64,000 nucleotides of DNA from Xanthomonas vesicatoria ATCC 35937 (GTDB lineage: Bacteria; Pseudomonadota; Gammaproteobacteria; Xanthomonadales; Xanthomonadaceae), in NCBI RefSeq assembly GCF_001908725.1, contig NZ_CP018725.1, positions 3,658,001 through 3,722,000 on the forward strand, in the 5' to 3' direction. The translations under genes were made by a program, and so were the position numbers. The notes beneath the pieces were generated by a model. It was given only the letters and a program-made list of their open reading frames with translations. It was not told where the DNA came from and ran no database searches. This document shows positions 53,354-62,493 of this stretch, in pieces. The stretch's first letter is position 1. Every line of letters begins with the position of its first letter.

Positions 53354-55786
53354 ATGACGTCGACGCACTACCTGCGGTCTTGCCGCGGCACACCGCCACT
53401 TCGCGCCGCACGTCAGGGGCCCGACGCCTTGCAAAAACATCGGCTCACCGGCGCATGCACAGTGTTGCTGTGTACTGCCATGATTGGTCCGGTGCTTGCC
53501 GACGACACGCCGCAAGTTACCTGGCTGGATCGCATCGAGGTCACTGCCACACCGATCCCGGGCAGCACGATCGACGCGGCGCAGTTGCCGTACATGGTGC
53601 AATCGGCGACCAATGCGGAGTTGTCGCGTGGGCGCAGCAACAACATCAGCGATCTGCTGCAACGGCGCTTTGTCGGTGTGGATGGCAACGATGTACAGGG
53701 CAGCGCATTTCAGAACGACCTCACCTTCCATGGCTTTCGCGCATCGGCCTTGCCGGGCGCCTCGCAGGGTGTGTCGGTGTATCTGGATGGCGTCCGCGTC
53801 AACGAACCGTTCGCCGATATCGTCAGTTGGGACATGCTGCCCGAATCGGCCATCACCGCGGTGACCCTGATGCCTGGTTCCAACCCGTTGTTCGGGCCGA
53901 ACACACTCGGCGGTGCGGTGGTGTTGTCCACCGCATCCGGACTCACTGCGCCTGGATTGCAGGGCGAACTGACCATCGGCAGCGGCGCGCGCAAGCGGCT
54001 GGACGCCAGTTATGGCGTGGCCGGCGGCGATGGCTGGCATGGCTTTATCGCAGTGACCGGCTTCGACGAAAACGGCTGGCGCGATGCGTCCGAAGGACGC
54101 CTGGGCACGGTGTTCGGCAAGCTCGGCCGGCAAGGCGATGACACCGACTGGAGTGTGTCGCTGCTGCACGGGCGTAGCCGCCTGATCGGCAATGGGTTGT
54201 TGCCTGATACCCGCTACACCGATGAAGGTCCGGAGCCCGGCTTGTATCGCGCCGACCGCCGCGCGGTGTACACCTCGCCCGACCTCACCCGCAATCGCAA
54301 CACGCTGCTAACCGCGCAACTGGATCACCGCTTCGATGCCGACACCGCGCTGCACGCGTTGGCGTACTCGCGGGTGGGGCGGCGCGACACCGTCAACGGC
54401 GACATCGGCGAGGACTACGAAGAGTTCGTCGAGGAGTGCGCCTCCGGCTACGCCGCCGACGGCAGCGCCCTGGATGCCGATTGCGAGGTGGCGCGGGCCG
54501 ATGCCGATGCGCTGCACACTGGCGCCCTCAATACCACCCAGATGCGCCAGGAAGCGCAGGGGCTTGCGCTCAACCTGAGCAAGCAATGGGGCGCGCATGC
54601 GCTCAGTGCCGGTGTCACCTTCGACCGCGGCCATGTGCGTTACCTGCAATTCGCCCGCGATGGCTGGGTGCAGCAGGACCGTTCGGTGCAGGCAGACCGC
54701 GATGCCGAGCGCGCATTTTTCTCCGGCGTGCGCGGCAGCACCAAGACGCTGGGTGCCTTTCTGGCGGACACGTGGGAGTTGGACGCGGCCACCCATCTCA
54801 CCGCCGCAGTGCGCTGGAACCGGGTGGTAGTCGACAACATCCTCTCCACCGCCGAGGACGGCGACCGTCCGCGCGAGCGCTTCGTCTACGCCAAGGCCAA
54901 CCCGTCGCTGGGGATCACCCATCGGCTCGACTCCGGCCTGACCGTCTACGGCTCGGTGGCGCAGAACACCCGCGCCCCGACGGCCATCGAATTGGGTTGC
55001 GCCGACCCCACCCAGCCGTGCCGGCTGCCGACCGGCCTGCAGGCCGACCCGCGTCTGGAGCAGATCGTCTCGCGGACTGTCGAGTTGGGCGCACGCTGGT
55101 CGCCATGGGCCGACAGCAACGCAACGGTGTCGGTGTATCGCGCCGACAATCGCGACGACATCTTGTTTTTGCGTGCGCCGGATACGCAGCTGGGCTACTT
55201 CGACAACGTGGGCCGCACCCGCTATCAAGGCGTCGACGCTGCGCTGCACCTGCGCAGCGGCGATTGGCAATGGTCGGCCGGCTACAGCTATCTGGACGCG
55301 ACCTATCGCAGCGAAGGCGAACTGCTGTCCGGCGAGCGTGTGATCGCACTGCGGCCGGGGCTGCGGATCTCAGCGCTACCGCGGCACAACCTCAAGTTCG
55401 GGGTGGAGTGGCAACGCGATGCGCTAACGTTGGGCGCGGGCGTGCGTGCGGTCTCCGGACGCGTGGCTAGCGGTAACGAAGATGGGCAAGTCGACAATGC
55501 CGAAGAGGGCGAAGCCGCGCCCGGGCGCGTGGATATCGGCACCGCCGGCTATGCGCTGGTGGACCTGCAGGCGCGTTGGGCCATCACTGCGCGCGTGTCG
55601 CTGTTCGCGCGCATCGACAATCTGTTCGATCGCCAGTACGCCACCTATGCCGCCGTGGCTGAAGATGTGTTCCCCGACGGTGAACTTGCTCGCCCGCAAG
55701 ATGCACCGGTTGAAACCGGTCCGGCGCGTTTTCTCGCGCCAGGTGTGCCCCGGCAGTATCTGATTGGCTTGCGGTGGGCGCTTTGA
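53354..55786 (+). CDS. TonB-dependent outer-membrane receptor
   Basis: An 810-residue outer-membrane receptor. A signal peptide (cleavage near residue 49, ending VLA-DD after an unusually long n-region) is followed by a plug domain (about 60-175: LDRIEVTATPIPGS, DGVRVNEPFADI, FGPNTLGGAVVLST) and a 22-strand barrel with NLFDRQYATYAAV near the end. It ends RWAL rather than in the usual terminal aromatic residue. Co-expression with a PQQ enzyme suggests uptake of PQQ (compare PqqU/YncD) or of a lanthanide chelate (compare LutH/LanA); neither can be chosen from sequence. AAGGGG lies before the ATG at 53354. It is the last gene of the operon. Confidence 0.9.
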   Translation: MTSTHYLRSCRGTPPLRAARQGPDALQKHRLTGACTVLLCTAMIGPVLADDTPQVTWLDRIEVTATPIPGSTIDAAQLPYMVQSATNAELSRGRSNNISDLLQRRFVGVDGNDVQGSAFQNDLTFHGFRASALPGASQGVSVYLDGVRVNEPFADIVSWDMLPESAITAVTLMPGSNPLFGPNTLGGAVVLSTASGLTAPGLQGELTIGSGARKRLDASYGVAGGDGWHGFIAVTGFDENGWRDASEGRLGTVFGKLGRQGDDTDWSVSLLHGRSRLIGNGLLPDTRYTDEGPEPGLYRADRRAVYTSPDLTRNRNTLLTAQLDHRFDADTALHALAYSRVGRRDTVNGDIGEDYEEFVEECASGYAADGSALDADCEVARADADALHTGALNTTQMRQEAQGLALNLSKQWGAHALSAGVTFDRGHVRYLQFARDGWVQQDRSVQADRDAERAFFSGVRGSTKTLGAFLADTWELDAATHLTAAVRWNRVVVDNILSTAEDGDRPRERFVYAKANPSLGITHRLDSGLTVYGSVAQNTRAPTAIELGCADPTQPCRLPTGLQADPRLEQIVSRTVELGARWSPWADSNATVSVYRADNRDDILFLRAPDTQLGYFDNVGRTRYQGVDAALHLRSGDWQWSAGYSYLDATYRSEGELLSGERVIALRPGLRISALPRHNLKFGVEWQRDALTLGAGVRAVSGRVASGNEDGQVDNAEEGEAAPGRVDIGTAGYALVDLQARWAITARVSLFARIDNLFDRQYATYAAVAEDVFPDGELARPQDAPVETGPARFLAPGVPRQYLIGLRWAL

Positions 55787-55882
55787 AGCGGGAATTGGGG
55801 ATTGGCAACATCGAATGCCGGCACCGACGCTGCGCCGGCGTTTACGAATCCCCAATGCCGAATCCCCAATCCCAGCCCCACT
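55787..55882. repeat. GGGAATTGGGGATTGG inverted repeat between convergent genes
   Basis: G-rich arm GGGAATTGGGGATTGG (about 55792-55807) faces the C-rich CGAATCCCCAATGCCGAATC then CCCAATCCC (about 55845-55874). It belongs to the same family as the hslVU spacer, the mreB-mreC spacer and the mreC tail. Its place between converging genes would suit a two-way terminator. Confidence 0.7.
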
Positions 55883-57856
55883 TCACCCGGTATCCAACCC
55901 GTGCTTGCGCAGCTTGCGATACAGCGTATTGCGGCTGATGCCCAGTGCGTCGGCGGTGCGGCTGACATTCCAGCGATGGCGTTCGAGTTGTTGCTGCAAC
56001 ACCAGGCGTTCGGCCTGATCCAGCGCGACCCGGCCCGGCATATCGTCGGCGGCCACTGCACCGCCGTCGACCAGGCACGGCGCGCTGCCGGCGTCGACGA
56101 TTTCCTGCGGCAGGTTAGGCAGGCGGATCATGCCGTCGCTGCACAGCACTGCGGCCGTGCGCAGCACATTGCGCAATTGACGCAGGTTGCCCGGCCAGGC
56201 GTAACTGAGCAGTTTGTGCATGGCCTCTTCGCTGATCCGCACGCTGTGCTCTGCGTTTTCTTCGCGCAGCAGGGTGCGGATCAACTCGGCTTTGTCGCTG
56301 CGCTCGCGCAGGGGCGGCAGATGCAAGACCACGCCATTTAGCCGGTAATACAGGTCCTCGCGGAATTCGCCTGCGGCCACGCGCTGTGCCAGGTCGCGAT
56401 GGCTTGCGCTGATGACGTGCAGTTCCAGCGGCACCGCACGTTCGCTACCCAGCGGGGTGACGCTTTGTTCTTCCAGCACGCGCAGCAGGCGGCTTTGCAA
56501 GGGCAGCGGCATGTCGCCGATTTCATCCAGAAACAGCGTGCCACCGCTGGCTTGCAGCAATTTGCCATGCCTCCCTTCGCGCGCCGCATCGGTGAATGCC
56601 CCACGCGCATAACCGAACAACTCGCTTTCGATCAGCGCCTCCGGGATGGCGGCGCAATTGATCGCGACAAACGCGCCGCTGGCCCAGGGCGAACCACGGT
56701 GCACAGCCTTGGCGAATTCTTCCTTGCCGGTGCCGGTGTCCCCGCGCAGCAGGATCGAGACGCGATGGGCGGCCAGTTTCAGCGCATTGGCCAGGTTATG
56801 ACGCATGCGCGGATCCGAGCCGACGTGCTCGCCGGGTTGCAGGTCCGAATCCGATGCGGCCTGCGCCGGCCCGCCCACCGCCGGTAGCGCCGGGCGCGCG
56901 CGTGGCGGGCGTACCAGCGCGTAGAAGCGCCGCCCGTGGCAGGCGCAGCGGATCGACCACAAGGTGCCTGCGTCGCTGCCGGCGCGGTGTTCGATGGTGT
57001 CAAAATCCAGCTGCATCACCTGCGAGATGTCGCGGCCCACCAACTGGCTGCGGTCGATCTTGCCAAGCTGCTCCAGCACCGCTTCGTTGACCGCCAGCAC
57101 GCGGCCATCGGCGCCGATGGCGATCAGCGCTTCATGCAACAACCCGGCAAATTCCGGGCGGCTATGAAAGCGCAGGATGAAGGCGTGGCCGAACTGGTTG
57201 AGAAAATGCGAGCGCGAGATCTGCGCGGCCGACATGCTCACCAGCGCTACGGTATGGCGCTGGATCTGCTTGCCGTCCTGGGCGTTGGGGGTGGACGCAT
57301 CCAGCACTGCCAGCAGCCCACCATGCGGGTCCAGGATCGGCGCGCCGCTGCAGGACAGCGGCAGGTGACGGGTCAGGTAGTGCTCGCCGCGATGTACGCT
57401 GACGGGGATGCGCTCGGCCGCGCACGTGCCCAGACCGTTGGTCCCCTGGTGGCATTCGGCCCAGCTGGCGCCACAGAACAGCCCCGCCTGACGGAATTCG
57501 CGCAACAAGGTGGAGTCCTGCACGCTGTGCAAGACGGTGGCCTCGGCATCACCAAAGATCACCGCATACCCGCTACCTGCGATCTGCTCGTACAGGTTTT
57601 CCATTTCCACCTTGGCGATGCGCAGCACCTCGCCCAGCCGCTGCTGACGCTCACGCACATGCAGGGCGTCGTGCACCAACGGCTCAGGTGTCGCCTCAGG
57701 GAGCAGCGCAAAGTCATCCAGGCAGCGCCGCCACGACCGCGACAGCGGTGGCGCCAGCGGCGCAATGTCGCGCAGCCGTCTGATCTGCCGGAGAACATCC
57801 GGTTCGATCTCCGGCAGGGTGACGGAAGGAGCGGCGACAACGCTTGGCTCTGACAT
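55883..57856 (-). CDS. AcoR-type sigma-54-dependent transcriptional activator
   Basis: A 657-residue enhancer-binding protein. An N-terminal GAF-like sensory region (about 60-230) is followed by a PAS-like segment (about 230-320). The AAA+ domain (about 340-570) has Walker A LRGDTGTGKEE, the sigma-54 contact loop as GAFTDA (GAFTGA in most relatives) and Walker B GGTLFLDEIGDMP. A Fis-type HTH ends it (WNVSRTADALGISRNTLYRKL). AcoR relatives respond to acetoin, alcohols or aldehydes. It is convergent with the PQQ operon, whose promoter matches sigma-54, so it is the likely activator. Confidence 0.92.
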   Translation of the reverse strand: MSEPSVVAAPSVTLPEIEPDVLRQIRRLRDIAPLAPPLSRSWRRCLDDFALLPEATPEPLVHDALHVRERQQRLGEVLRIAKVEMENLYEQIAGSGYAVIFGDAEATVLHSVQDSTLLREFRQAGLFCGASWAECHQGTNGLGTCAAERIPVSVHRGEHYLTRHLPLSCSGAPILDPHGGLLAVLDASTPNAQDGKQIQRHTVALVSMSAAQISRSHFLNQFGHAFILRFHSRPEFAGLLHEALIAIGADGRVLAVNEAVLEQLGKIDRSQLVGRDISQVMQLDFDTIEHRAGSDAGTLWSIRCACHGRRFYALVRPPRARPALPAVGGPAQAASDSDLQPGEHVGSDPRMRHNLANALKLAAHRVSILLRGDTGTGKEEFAKAVHRGSPWASGAFVAINCAAIPEALIESELFGYARGAFTDAAREGRHGKLLQASGGTLFLDEIGDMPLPLQSRLLRVLEEQSVTPLGSERAVPLELHVISASHRDLAQRVAAGEFREDLYYRLNGVVLHLPPLRERSDKAELIRTLLREENAEHSVRISEEAMHKLLSYAWPGNLRQLRNVLRTAAVLCSDGMIRLPNLPQEIVDAGSAPCLVDGGAVAADDMPGRVALDQAERLVLQQQLERHRWNVSRTADALGISRNTLYRKLRKHGLDTG

Positions 57857-58340
57857 GGGCCAGCGTTCCTCAGTGGGCGCGAGGGGTCAGTAGAGGCACA
57901 AACCGGCCCTATGCTCAAACTGCATTGCAGCAAACTACGGTGCGCGGCTTGCGATACAGGTCTTCAGGCTGGCTGCCAGAGCGTGTCTGGGACGTTGGCC
58001 GATGCCGCGCGCGTAGTTTCCAGCGTGGCCGACATGCGGTTCTCTTGGCGGTATGAGAAGACAAACTTGGCGGCTGCGGCGCTCGGTTTAAGCGCCAGTA
58101 GCGCGAAAGGCAAGTAGGGACGACGGTACGAGGGTCCTTTTCGGCGCGCTGGCGGCGTTCCGGCTGTCCTCAGGCTTCGCGGGTACCGCATCACCCCGGA
58201 GAGGCGCCTTCCCGGCGGGAAGAGAGCGGGCCAATTGCTTCTGGGTGCCCGCGTCACGACGCGGGCCGGGCTAGCGCATGGGATGCGTCGGGCATGCGGC
58301 GCGCACCTGAAGTGCCGCACCCCTGCCGCTCAGGGCATGC
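57857..58340. other. Intergenic region upstream of the activator gene
   Basis: No supported gene in 484 bases between the activator and the kinase gene, both on the minus strand. One short hairpin CTTCCC-GGC-GGGAAG (about 58208-58222) resembles the dispersed CTTCTCCC-type palindromes. Nothing else was recognised. Confidence 0.45.
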
Positions 58341-59273
58341 CTACAGCGCGTAACCGAACTGCTGCTTGAACTGGTCGTTGAACTCGGCGAAGTCGAAACG
58401 CTGATTCTGCGTGCCGGGGTGTTCGACCTTCAGCGCGCCCATGAGGTTGCCCATGCGGCCGATCGTCAGCCAGTCGTAGTTGTGCTGGATGCCGTAGATC
58501 AGGCCGGCGCGGAACGCATCGCCGCAGCCGGTGGGGTCGACCACGCGGCGTTCGTGCGCCGGCGGGATGTCGTAGGTCTTTTCGGGCGTATGCACCAGCG
58601 CGCCCTTCGGGCCTTGCGTGGTGATGTAGGCCTGGACGCGCGAGACGATGTCCTTTTCGTTCCAGCCGGTGCGTTCCTGCAGCAGGTTGGACTCGTAGTC
58701 GTTGACCACCACATAGTCGGCCTGCTCGATGAACTCACGCAGCTCCGGTCCGTTGAACAACGGCATCGCCTGGCCCGGATCGAAGATGAAGGGAATGCCG
58801 CCGGCAGCGAACTCTTCCGCGTTCTGGATCATGCCTTCGCGCCCGTCCGGGCCGACTAGGCCCAGGGTAACGCCCGGCACGTCGCGCACGTGATTCTCGT
58901 AGCTGCGCATCATCGCGCCCGGGTGGAAGGCGGTGATCTGGTTATTGTCGTGGTCGGTGGTGATGAACGCCTGTGGGGTGAACAGGTCGTCGATGATCTT
59001 CACGCGCGACAGGTCGATGCCCAGCGTTTCGAAATGTTCGCGGTACGGGCCGAAATCCTGGCCCACCGTGCCCATCGGAATCGGCGCGCCGCCGAGCAGG
59101 TGCAGGTTGTAGGCGATGTTGCCGGCGCAGCCGCCGAACTCGCGGCGCATGCGCGGCACCAGGAACGACACATTCAGGATATGCACCTTGTCCGGCAGGA
59201 TGTGATTCTTGAACTGGTCCGGGAACACCATGATGGTGTCGTAGGCGAGGGAACCACAGATCAGTGCGGACAT
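58341..59273 (-). CDS. PfkB-family carbohydrate/adenosine kinase
   Basis: A 310-residue cytoplasmic kinase of the ribokinase/PfkB family. It starts ALICGSLAYDTIM. The N-terminal substrate motif is MRREFGGCAGNIAYNLHLLGG. The C-terminal signature VVDPTGCGDAFRAGLIYG contains the catalytic Asp. The best match in kind is adenosine kinase or a related sugar kinase. The start at 59273 matches the family start; a long in-frame extension upstream is not credible. It is divergent from mreB. Confidence 0.92.
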   Translation of the reverse strand: MSALICGSLAYDTIMVFPDQFKNHILPDKVHILNVSFLVPRMRREFGGCAGNIAYNLHLLGGAPIPMGTVGQDFGPYREHFETLGIDLSRVKIIDDLFTPQAFITTDHDNNQITAFHPGAMMRSYENHVRDVPGVTLGLVGPDGREGMIQNAEEFAAGGIPFIFDPGQAMPLFNGPELREFIEQADYVVVNDYESNLLQERTGWNEKDIVSRVQAYITTQGPKGALVHTPEKTYDIPPAHERRVVDPTGCGDAFRAGLIYGIQHNYDWLTIGRMGNLMGALKVEHPGTQNQRFDFAEFNDQFKQQFGYAL

Positions 59274-59404
59274 CGAGTCAGGCCTTTGCGTAAGGAAATA
59301 CCCGCCAATTGCCGGCATGGCGGCGGGACGGCGCCAACGCCGCGGCGCAAAGGGTAACGGCTGTGATCGATCAGGGCCACAACCGCGTGCCATCTCCGGC
59401 GTGA

Positions 59405-60595
<1,191 letters not shown>

Positions 60596-60760
60596 AGCGT
60601 TCGGGATTAGGGAGTCGGCCTTCGGGATTCGCCAAGCGTGTCCCGGCCTTCGGTCTTGACCGATTGCGGTGCAGCCCTGTTTGTCTAACGCTTAGTCTTA
60701 CCGGGGGCAGCGAGCTGCTCCTCGAATCCCCAATCCCTAATCCCAGATCCCGGCCTTAAA
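60596..60760. repeat. GGGATTAGGGAGTCGG element between mreB and mreC
   Basis: G-rich arm TTCGGGATTAGGGAGTCGG (60601-60619) plus TTCGGGATTCGCC faces the C-rich CGAATCCCCAATCCCTAATC then CCAGATCCC (60723-60751). This is another copy of the inverted element found at 33780-33889 and 55787-55882, placed just upstream of the GTG start of mreC. Confidence 0.7.
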
Positions 60761-62008
60761 GTGCCCTCCTACGCCGGTCCTCCCGTCGCCTCCCGTCCGG
60801 GCGAAGTCACCTCCACGCTGCGGCTGCTGGTCTATCTGGTGCTGGCGATCACGCTGATCGCGCTCGATAGCCGGGGCGGCTGGCTGAGCCAGGTGCGGAT
60901 GCAGGCCAATCTGTTGATCCAGCCGATCTGGGCGGTGGCCGGGTTACCGGGGCGCATCGGGTCGCAGGTGCGCGATAACGCTGCCACGCACGCGCAGCTG
61001 GTGGAAGAAACCCGCGACCTGCGCAATCAGCTGCTTGTCGCCAACGCGCGTTTGACCCGGCTGCAGACCGCCGCGTTGGACAACGCACAGCTGCGCGAGC
61101 TGCTCAACGTGGCCGAGCGTCGTGGCCTGGACGTGCAGTTGGCGCCGATCCTGGATATCGACCTGGACCCGACCCGCCAACGCCTGCTGCTGGATGCCGG
61201 CAGCCGCGATGGCGTGCTGATGGGCCAGGCGGTGATCGATGCCGGCGGCCTGATGGGCCAGGTGATCGAAGTGACCCCGCTGCATTCGACCGTGTTGCTG
61301 TTGACCGACCCCGACCATGCGGTACCGGTCAGCGTGGCACGCAACGGCGTGCGCCTGATCGTCTACGGCCGCGGCGATCGACTGGAGCTGCGCGACATCC
61401 CGCTGAGCGCCGGCGTGCAGGTGGGCGACGAAATCGTCACCTCTGGCCTGGGCGGTCGCTTCCCGGCCGGCTTCCCAGTCGGCAAGGTCTCCGAACTGCA
61501 TCCCGACGACACCCACGCCTTCCTGGTCGGCGAGCTGACCCCGGCCGCCAAGCTGGACCGCGGCCGCGACGTGTTGTTGTTGCGCGCCGGCAAACCACTG
61601 CGAGTGGTGCCGGGAATCGGGAATGGGGAGACGGGAATGGGGAGTGGCAACGGCCGCGGTGCCGCATCGGTGCCGGCCTCGACGCCGACCGGACAGGCCG
61701 CTGCTCCCGTTCCGCTGCAGGGAAGTGCGCCTGCCAAGCTGTCGGGGATGGGGAATGAGGGAGCGGGAATCGGGAATAGCAACGGCAACGCTGCTGCATC
61801 GATGCCGTCCTTGCGATTGACTAGGCAAGGCGTAGCACCTGCATCGTCGCAAGCGGCCGCGCCTGCCGATTCCCGACTTCCAATTCCCGATTCCCGGCCC
61901 CGAAACAACCAGGGCGCAGCCACCGTGCCGCCGCAGAGTACCGCTCCTACCGATTCCCCATTCCCGAATCCCCAATCCCGTCCGGCTCCACCGGAGACGG
62001 ACCGATGA
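60761..62008 (+). CDS. mreC: Rod-shape protein MreC with long low-complexity C-terminal tail
   Basis: A 415-residue bitopic protein linking MreB to the periplasmic wall-synthesis enzymes. One membrane helix (about 20-38) is followed by a coiled coil (about 65-105) and the MreC beta-barrel core, ending LLLRAGKPLRVVPG near residue 284. The start is GTG at 60761, since no ATG fits the family N-terminus. Residues ~285-415 are an unusual Gly/Ala/Pro/Ser tail with phrases such as GIGNGETGMGSGN, GAGIGNSNGN, DSRLPIPDSRP and DSPFPNPQSRP. These are translations of the GGGAATCGGGAAT / GATTCCCGATTCCC repeat arms. mreD overlaps by four bases. Confidence 0.95.
   Translation: MPSYAGPPVASRPGEVTSTLRLLVYLVLAITLIALDSRGGWLSQVRMQANLLIQPIWAVAGLPGRIGSQVRDNAATHAQLVEETRDLRNQLLVANARLTRLQTAALDNAQLRELLNVAERRGLDVQLAPILDIDLDPTRQRLLLDAGSRDGVLMGQAVIDAGGLMGQVIEVTPLHSTVLLLTDPDHAVPVSVARNGVRLIVYGRGDRLELRDIPLSAGVQVGDEIVTSGLGGRFPAGFPVGKVSELHPDDTHAFLVGELTPAAKLDRGRDVLLLRAGKPLRVVPGIGNGETGMGSGNGRGAASVPASTPTGQAAAPVPLQGSAPAKLSGMGNEGAGIGNSNGNAAASMPSLRLTRQGVAPASSQAAAPADSRLPIPDSRPRNNQGAATVPPQSTAPTDSPFPNPQSRPAPPETDR
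61613..61980 (+). repeat. Intergenic-type repeat arms inside the mreC coding sequence
   Basis: Four arms lie in frame. G-rich arms are at 61613-61659 (GGGAATCGGGAATGGGGAGA) and 61743-61780 (GGGATGGGGAATGAGGGAGC then GGGAATCGGGAATAGCAAC). C-rich arms are at 61868-61896 (GATTCCCGACTTCCAATTCC then CGATTCCCGG) and 61952-61980 (GATTCCCCATTCCCGAATCC). G arms end in the same GGCAAC/GCAAC as the extragenic copies. The order G-G-C-C suggests two nested or tandem elements absorbed into the gene. Confidence 0.85.
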
Positions 62009-62490
62009 CCCGCATGCGCAATACCTGGATCCTGCCGGTGAGCATCTTCATCGCGCTGGTGCTGGGCCTGCTGCCGCTGCCGGCGGTGGTTCAACCGCTG
62101 CGCCCGTACTGGGTGGCGCTGGTGCTCGCCTACTGGGTGATCGAGGAACCGGACCGGGTGGGGCTGGGTGTGGCCTTCGTGGCCGGCGTGCTGGCCGATC
62201 TGCTGTACGGCGGGCTGCTTGGGGAGCAAGCGCTGCGGCTGGTGATCATGACCTTCATCCTGCAGCGCTTCCGTGCGCGCATGCGCTTCTTTCCGGTGTC
62301 GCAGCAGGCGCTGGCGATCGGCGGGCTGCTGCTCAACGACCGCATCGTGTCTTCGGCCGTACATCTGGCGATCGGCGAGCCGACCCTGCCGTGGAGTTAC
62401 TGGTGGGCGCCGCTGCTGGGCATGGCGTTGTGGCCGCCGCTGTTCGTGTTGCTGGATGCGGTGCGCCTGGGCAAGCGGAGCAAGAAGTAG
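62005..62490 (+). CDS. mreD: Rod-shape protein MreD
   Basis: A 161-residue inner-membrane protein with five hydrophobic segments, typical of MreD (opening WILPVSIFIALVLGLLPLPA; VGLGVAFVAGVLADLLYGGLLGEQALRL in the middle, the most conserved part). It works with MreC and MreB in the elongasome. It starts within the mreC stop (ATGA) and ends three bases before mrdA. Confidence 0.95.
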   Translation: MTRMRNTWILPVSIFIALVLGLLPLPAVVQPLRPYWVALVLAYWVIEEPDRVGLGVAFVAGVLADLLYGGLLGEQALRLVIMTFILQRFRARMRFFPVSQQALAIGGLLLNDRIVSSAVHLAIGEPTLPWSYWWAPLLGMALWPPLFVLLDAVRLGKRSKK

Positions 62491-62493
62491 CCC

